From positions 1 through 15,310 of the forward strand of contig JAEDKI010000025.1 in the NCBI GenBank assembly GCA_016295895.1: a stretch of 15,310 nucleotides of DNA, written 5' to 3'. The DNA is from Clostridiaceae bacterium (GTDB lineage: Bacteria; Bacillota; Clostridia; Oscillospirales; Acutalibacteraceae). The notes under the pieces were generated by a model that saw only the letters and a list, made by a program, of their open reading frames with translations, did no database searches and was not told the origin of the DNA. A program made the position numbers and the translations under genes. Positions 13,018 to 15,310 of the stretch are shown here, one piece after another (the first letter of the stretch is position 1; each line of letters starts with the position of its first letter).

Positions 13018-13942
13018 TGTCATTCTCCAATCCCCAGCAGGGTCTTTCGCCGGGCTTATCGCTTGAATAAAGAATTTTACCCTCGGCAACGGAGCGCAGA
13101 TGCTGGCCGTAGGAGGATTTGCCGTATTTTTCAGCCGAACGGAGCAGAGCCTCACGGCTGATCCATCGCATATTATAGGCAATTTCTTCGGGTGCGGAAA
13201 TCTTGATTCCCTGAAGCCTTTCAACGGTCTTTATGAAGTTTGCGGCGTCAATCAGGCTGTCAACCGTTCCGGTGTCAAGCCACGCAAAGCCTCTGCCCAT
13301 AAGCTTGATATCAAGGTCGCCGTTCTGAAGATACATCTGATTGATGTCGGTTATTTCAAGCTCGCCTCTTTTTGACGGCTTGAGCGATTTCGCATATTCA
13401 ACCACTCTGTTGTCATAGAAATAAAGACCCGTTACGGCATAATTCGATTTCGGAACTTCAGGCTTTTCCTCAATTGAAACGGGAACTCCGTTCTCGTCAA
13501 ATTCAACAACGCCGAAGCTCTGAGGATTGTCAACATAATAGCCGAAAATCGTCGCTCTGTTCTTATTCTTTGCCGCCTGCCTGAGCATATGTCCGAGACC
13601 GTTGCCGTAGAAAATATTGTCTCCGAGCACCATGGCAACATCGTCGCTTCCGATGAATTTTTCGCCGATGATGAACGCCTGAGCAAGTCCGTCAGGGCTT
13701 TCCTGAACGGCATATGAGAGGTTCAGACCGAACTGCCTGCCGTTTCCGAGAAGCTCCTGAAACCTTGGCGTATCGGTCGGGGTTGAAATAATCAAAATCT
13801 CTCTGATTCCCGCAAGCATGAGGGTCGAGAGAGGATAATATATCATCGGTTTATCATAAACCGGCAGAAGCTGTTTGCTCGTTACCAAGGTCAAAGGATA
13901 GAGCCTTGTTCCCGAACCGCCGGCTAAAATGATACCTTTCAA
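13004..13942 (-). CDS. rfbA: Glucose-1-phosphate thymidylyltransferase
   Basis: A 312-aa nucleotidyltransferase that makes dTDP-glucose from dTTP and glucose-1-phosphate, the first step of dTDP-rhamnose synthesis. The N terminus M-K-G-I-I-L-A-G-G-S-G-T-R-L-Y-P-L-T is the signature nucleotide-binding loop. Other marks are S-K-Q-L-L-P-V-Y-D-K-P-M (22-33), Q-E-S-P-D-G-L-A-Q-A-F and L-G-D-N-I-F-Y-G for sugar and metal binding, then E-E-K-P and F-A-W-L-D-T-G-T. It runs about 20 residues longer than the usual ~290; the last residues (W-G-L-E-N-D-N-D-A-E) are acidic. The extra 3' sequence contains the ribosome binding site of rfbC, so the genes are coupled. rfbB and rfbD are not in the window. Confidence 0.96.
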   Translation of the reverse strand: MKGIILAGGSGTRLYPLTLVTSKQLLPVYDKPMIYYPLSTLMLAGIREILIISTPTDTPRFQELLGNGRQFGLNLSYAVQESPDGLAQAFIIGEKFIGSDDVAMVLGDNIFYGNGLGHMLRQAAKNKNRATIFGYYVDNPQSFGVVEFDENGVPVSIEEKPEVPKSNYAVTGLYFYDNRVVEYAKSLKPSKRGELEITDINQMYLQNGDLDIKLMGRGFAWLDTGTVDSLIDAANFIKTVERLQGIKISAPEEIAYNMRWISREALLRSAEKYGKSSYGQHLRSVAEGKILYSSDKPGERPCWGLENDNDAE

Positions 13943-13993
13943 TCAAAACACTCCGTTTCAAAATTGAACTGCCGCAAGCTTTTATTTTAGAGT

Positions 13994-14022
13994 ATAATAC
14001 CACTATTTGTTAAAAATGTCAA
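13994..14022 (-). promoter_or_regulatory. Sigma-A promoter for rfbA-rfbC
   Basis: Read on the minus strand, TTGACA (14022-14017, perfect) and TATTAT (13999-13994) stand 17 bases apart. The rfbA ATG at 13942 lies about 50 bases downstream, with CGGAGTG as ribosome binding site. Confidence 0.85.
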
Positions 14023-14101
14023 CAAACAATAGAGATTTTCGCTTTTCCTTTATGAAAATTGTTAATAAAGCCGTTTTTTTCGTTTATTTTTAAATAAAAG
14101 G

Positions 14102-14130
14102 TTTACATTTAAAACAGAATGTGATATAAT
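14102..14130 (+). promoter_or_regulatory. Sigma-A promoter for uvrB
   Basis: TTTACA (14102-14107) and TATAAT (14125-14130) have a 17-base spacer and stand 39 bases before ATG 14170. A LexA-type operator covers the expected start of transcription. Confidence 0.88.
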
Positions 14131-14136
14131 CGGTTA

Positions 14137-14148
14137 GAACATTTGTTC
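14137..14148. promoter_or_regulatory. LexA (SOS) operator before uvrB
   Basis: GAACATTTGTTC is a perfect GAAC-N4-GTTC dyad, matching the core of the Gram-positive LexA/DinR box (CGAACRNRYGTTYG). It starts six bases after the uvrB -10 box, where LexA would block the initiating polymerase. The uvrB gene is a classical SOS target in B. subtilis, so sequence and context agree. Confidence 0.88.
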
Positions 14149-14169
14149 ATAGACGGAGGGTCGGATTTT

Positions 14170-15310
14170 ATGGATAAATTTGTGCTTCATTCAAAATATA
14201 AGCCTATGGGCGATCAGCCCCAGGCAATCGAACAGCTCGTTGACGGGCTTAACAAAGGCTATGCCGAGCAGACGCTTCTCGGCGTTACGGGTTCGGGCAA
14301 AACCTTCACCATGGCAAACATCATCGAAAAGGTCAACAGACCAACGCTTGTGCTTGCCCACAACAAAACTCTTGCGGCGCAGCTTTGCTCGGAATTCAGG
14401 GAATTCTTCCCCGAAAACGCCGTTGAATATTTTGTTTCGTATTATGATTATTATCAACCCGAAGCCTATATTCCGACCACCGACACATATATCGAAAAGG
14501 ATTCCGCAATCAACGATGAAATCGATAAACTGCGCCATTCGGCGACCTCTGCTCTGTCAGAAAGGCGTGATGTTATTATCGTTGCCAGCGTCTCCTGCAT
14601 TTACACCCTCGGCGATCCGATTGATTACCGCAGTATGGTTATTTCCCTGCGCACGGGCATGGAAAAGAGCCGTGATGAGCTGATTGAAAAGCTCGTTTCG
14701 ATTCAATATGAACGCAACGACATTGATTTCAGCCGAAACAAATTCAGGGTCAGAGGCGATGTTGTTGAAATTTTCCCCGTTTATTCAAACGAAAACGGAA
14801 TAAGAGTTGAGTTCTTCGGCGATGAGATTGAACGCATCAGCGAAATCAACGCTTTGACCGGTCAGGTTAAAAATGTTGTTTCTCACGCCGCAATCTATCC
14901 CGCATCTCACTATGTTATTTCTCCCGAAAAGCTTGAAAAATCAATCGAAAAAATCTATTCCGAAATGCTTGACAGGGTTAAATATTTTGAAGAAAACGGC
15001 AAACTGCTCGAAGCTCAGAGAATAAGGCAGAGAACAGAATATGACATTGAAATGCTGCGTGAAACGGGCTTTTGCAAGGGCATAGAGAACTATTCAAGGG
15101 TTATGTCAGACAGAGAGCCCGGCTCTGCTCCGTTCACTCTGCTTGATTATTTCCCCGATGATTTTATTCTTTTCGTTGACGAATCCCATGTCACTCTGCC
15201 GCAGGTCAGAGCAATGTACGGCGGCGACCGGGCAAGAAAAGACAGTCTTATTGAATACGGCTTCCGTCTGCCCTCGGCATATGACAACCGACCGCTGACC
15301 TTTGACGAAT
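14170..15310 (+). CDS. uvrB: UvrABC system protein B (3' end outside window)
   Basis: The first 380 residues of UvrB, the damage-verifying helicase-like subunit of nucleotide excision repair. Walker A G-V-T-G-S-G-K-T is at 38-45. L-A-H-N-K-T-L-A-A-Q (62-71) follows, then the DNA-clamping beta-hairpin Y-Y-D-Y-Y-Q-P-E-A-Y-I-P at 91-102. The Walker B region V-D-E-S-H is at 336-340, and the sequence breaks off in the segment after R-L-P-S-A-Y-D-N-R-P-L. GGAGGG (14155-14160) precedes ATG 14170 by nine bases. A sigma-A promoter and a LexA box lie upstream, so DNA damage should induce it. It is transcribed divergently from rfbA. The remaining roughly 40% should continue beyond the right edge, possibly followed by uvrA. 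Confidence 0.97.
   Translation, partial: MDKFVLHSKYKPMGDQPQAIEQLVDGLNKGYAEQTLLGVTGSGKTFTMANIIEKVNRPTLVLAHNKTLAAQLCSEFREFFPENAVEYFVSYYDYYQPEAYIPTTDTYIEKDSAINDEIDKLRHSATSALSERRDVIIVASVSCIYTLGDPIDYRSMVISLRTGMEKSRDELIEKLVSIQYERNDIDFSRNKFRVRGDVVEIFPVYSNENGIRVEFFGDEIERISEINALTGQVKNVVSHAAIYPASHYVISPEKLEKSIEKIYSEMLDRVKYFEENGKLLEAQRIRQRTEYDIEMLRETGFCKGIENYSRVMSDREPGSAPFTLLDYFPDDFILFVDESHVTLPQVRAMYGGDRARKDSLIEYGFRLPSAYDNRPLTFDE

Noticed and set aside
13018..13224. In-frame N-terminal extension of about 69 residues on RfbC
   Set aside because: It lies inside rfbA in another frame, has no family similarity, and ATG 13017 has a proper Shine-Dalgarno and the family N terminus.
14180..14683. 167-codon open frame at the right end, in a different frame from uvrB
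   Set aside because: The uvrB frame starting at 14170 carries Walker A, the beta-hairpin and a good ribosome binding site; the other frame is a shadow.

Overview
The window looks like a chromosomal segment of a Gram-positive, gut-type Clostridia (Oscillospirales/Ruminococcaceae-like). The basis is a set of Firmicute families (FemAB transferase, DUF4358 lipoprotein, DUF378 protein, rubrerythrin), AGGAGG-type ribosome binding sites, sigma-A-type promoters with 17-bp spacers, and a Gram-positive-type LexA box in front of uvrB. Rubrerythrin points to an anaerobe. No RNA gene, CRISPR array, complete insertion sequence or transposase gene is visible.

Left part (1-1800) is accessory in character. 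It holds an AT-rich DUF1349 gene, a gene-free stretch with four or five consecutive hairpins that resemble REP-type palindromes, an unrecognised 154-aa protein, and a small pyrophosphatase-like protein that has lost one of the three metal-binding aspartates of its signature. At 1827-3642 an XRE-type regulator is coupled, one base apart, to a cytoplasmic GH29 alpha-L-fucosidase with a C-terminal beta-sandwich. The fucosidase converges on an ArsC/Spx-like gene, and the two stop codons overlap in the palindrome TTAA.

Middle part (4010-11505) is mostly housekeeping. CCA tRNA nucleotidyltransferase lacks a Shine-Dalgarno and has an extended -10 box three bases before its ATG. It is followed by a FemX-like peptidoglycan-bridge transferase. 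A strong bidirectional terminator separates this pair from the minus-strand series SGNH hydrolase - DUF4358 lipoprotein - RarA, transcribed from a promoter at 9219-9247. A divergent promoter at 9261-9289 serves a tRNA/rRNA-modification operon: TrmN6-like methyltransferase, RsmI, and a single-pass membrane protein of unknown role. The TrmN6/RsmI pair resembles B. subtilis yabB/rsmI.

Right part (11506-15310): rubrerythrin has its Shine-Dalgarno buried in a long dyad. A strong terminator follows, shared with a convergent DUF378 membrane protein. The dTDP-sugar genes rfbA and rfbC run on the minus strand from a near-consensus promoter, and uvrB runs divergently from them with its own promoter and LexA operator. 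uvrB is cut by the window end. The most interesting signals are regulatory (the rubrerythrin dyad, the apparently leaderless CCA gene, the SOS box) together with the palindrome cluster and the degenerate pyrophosphatase. I do not see clear proof of a new defence or mobile system.
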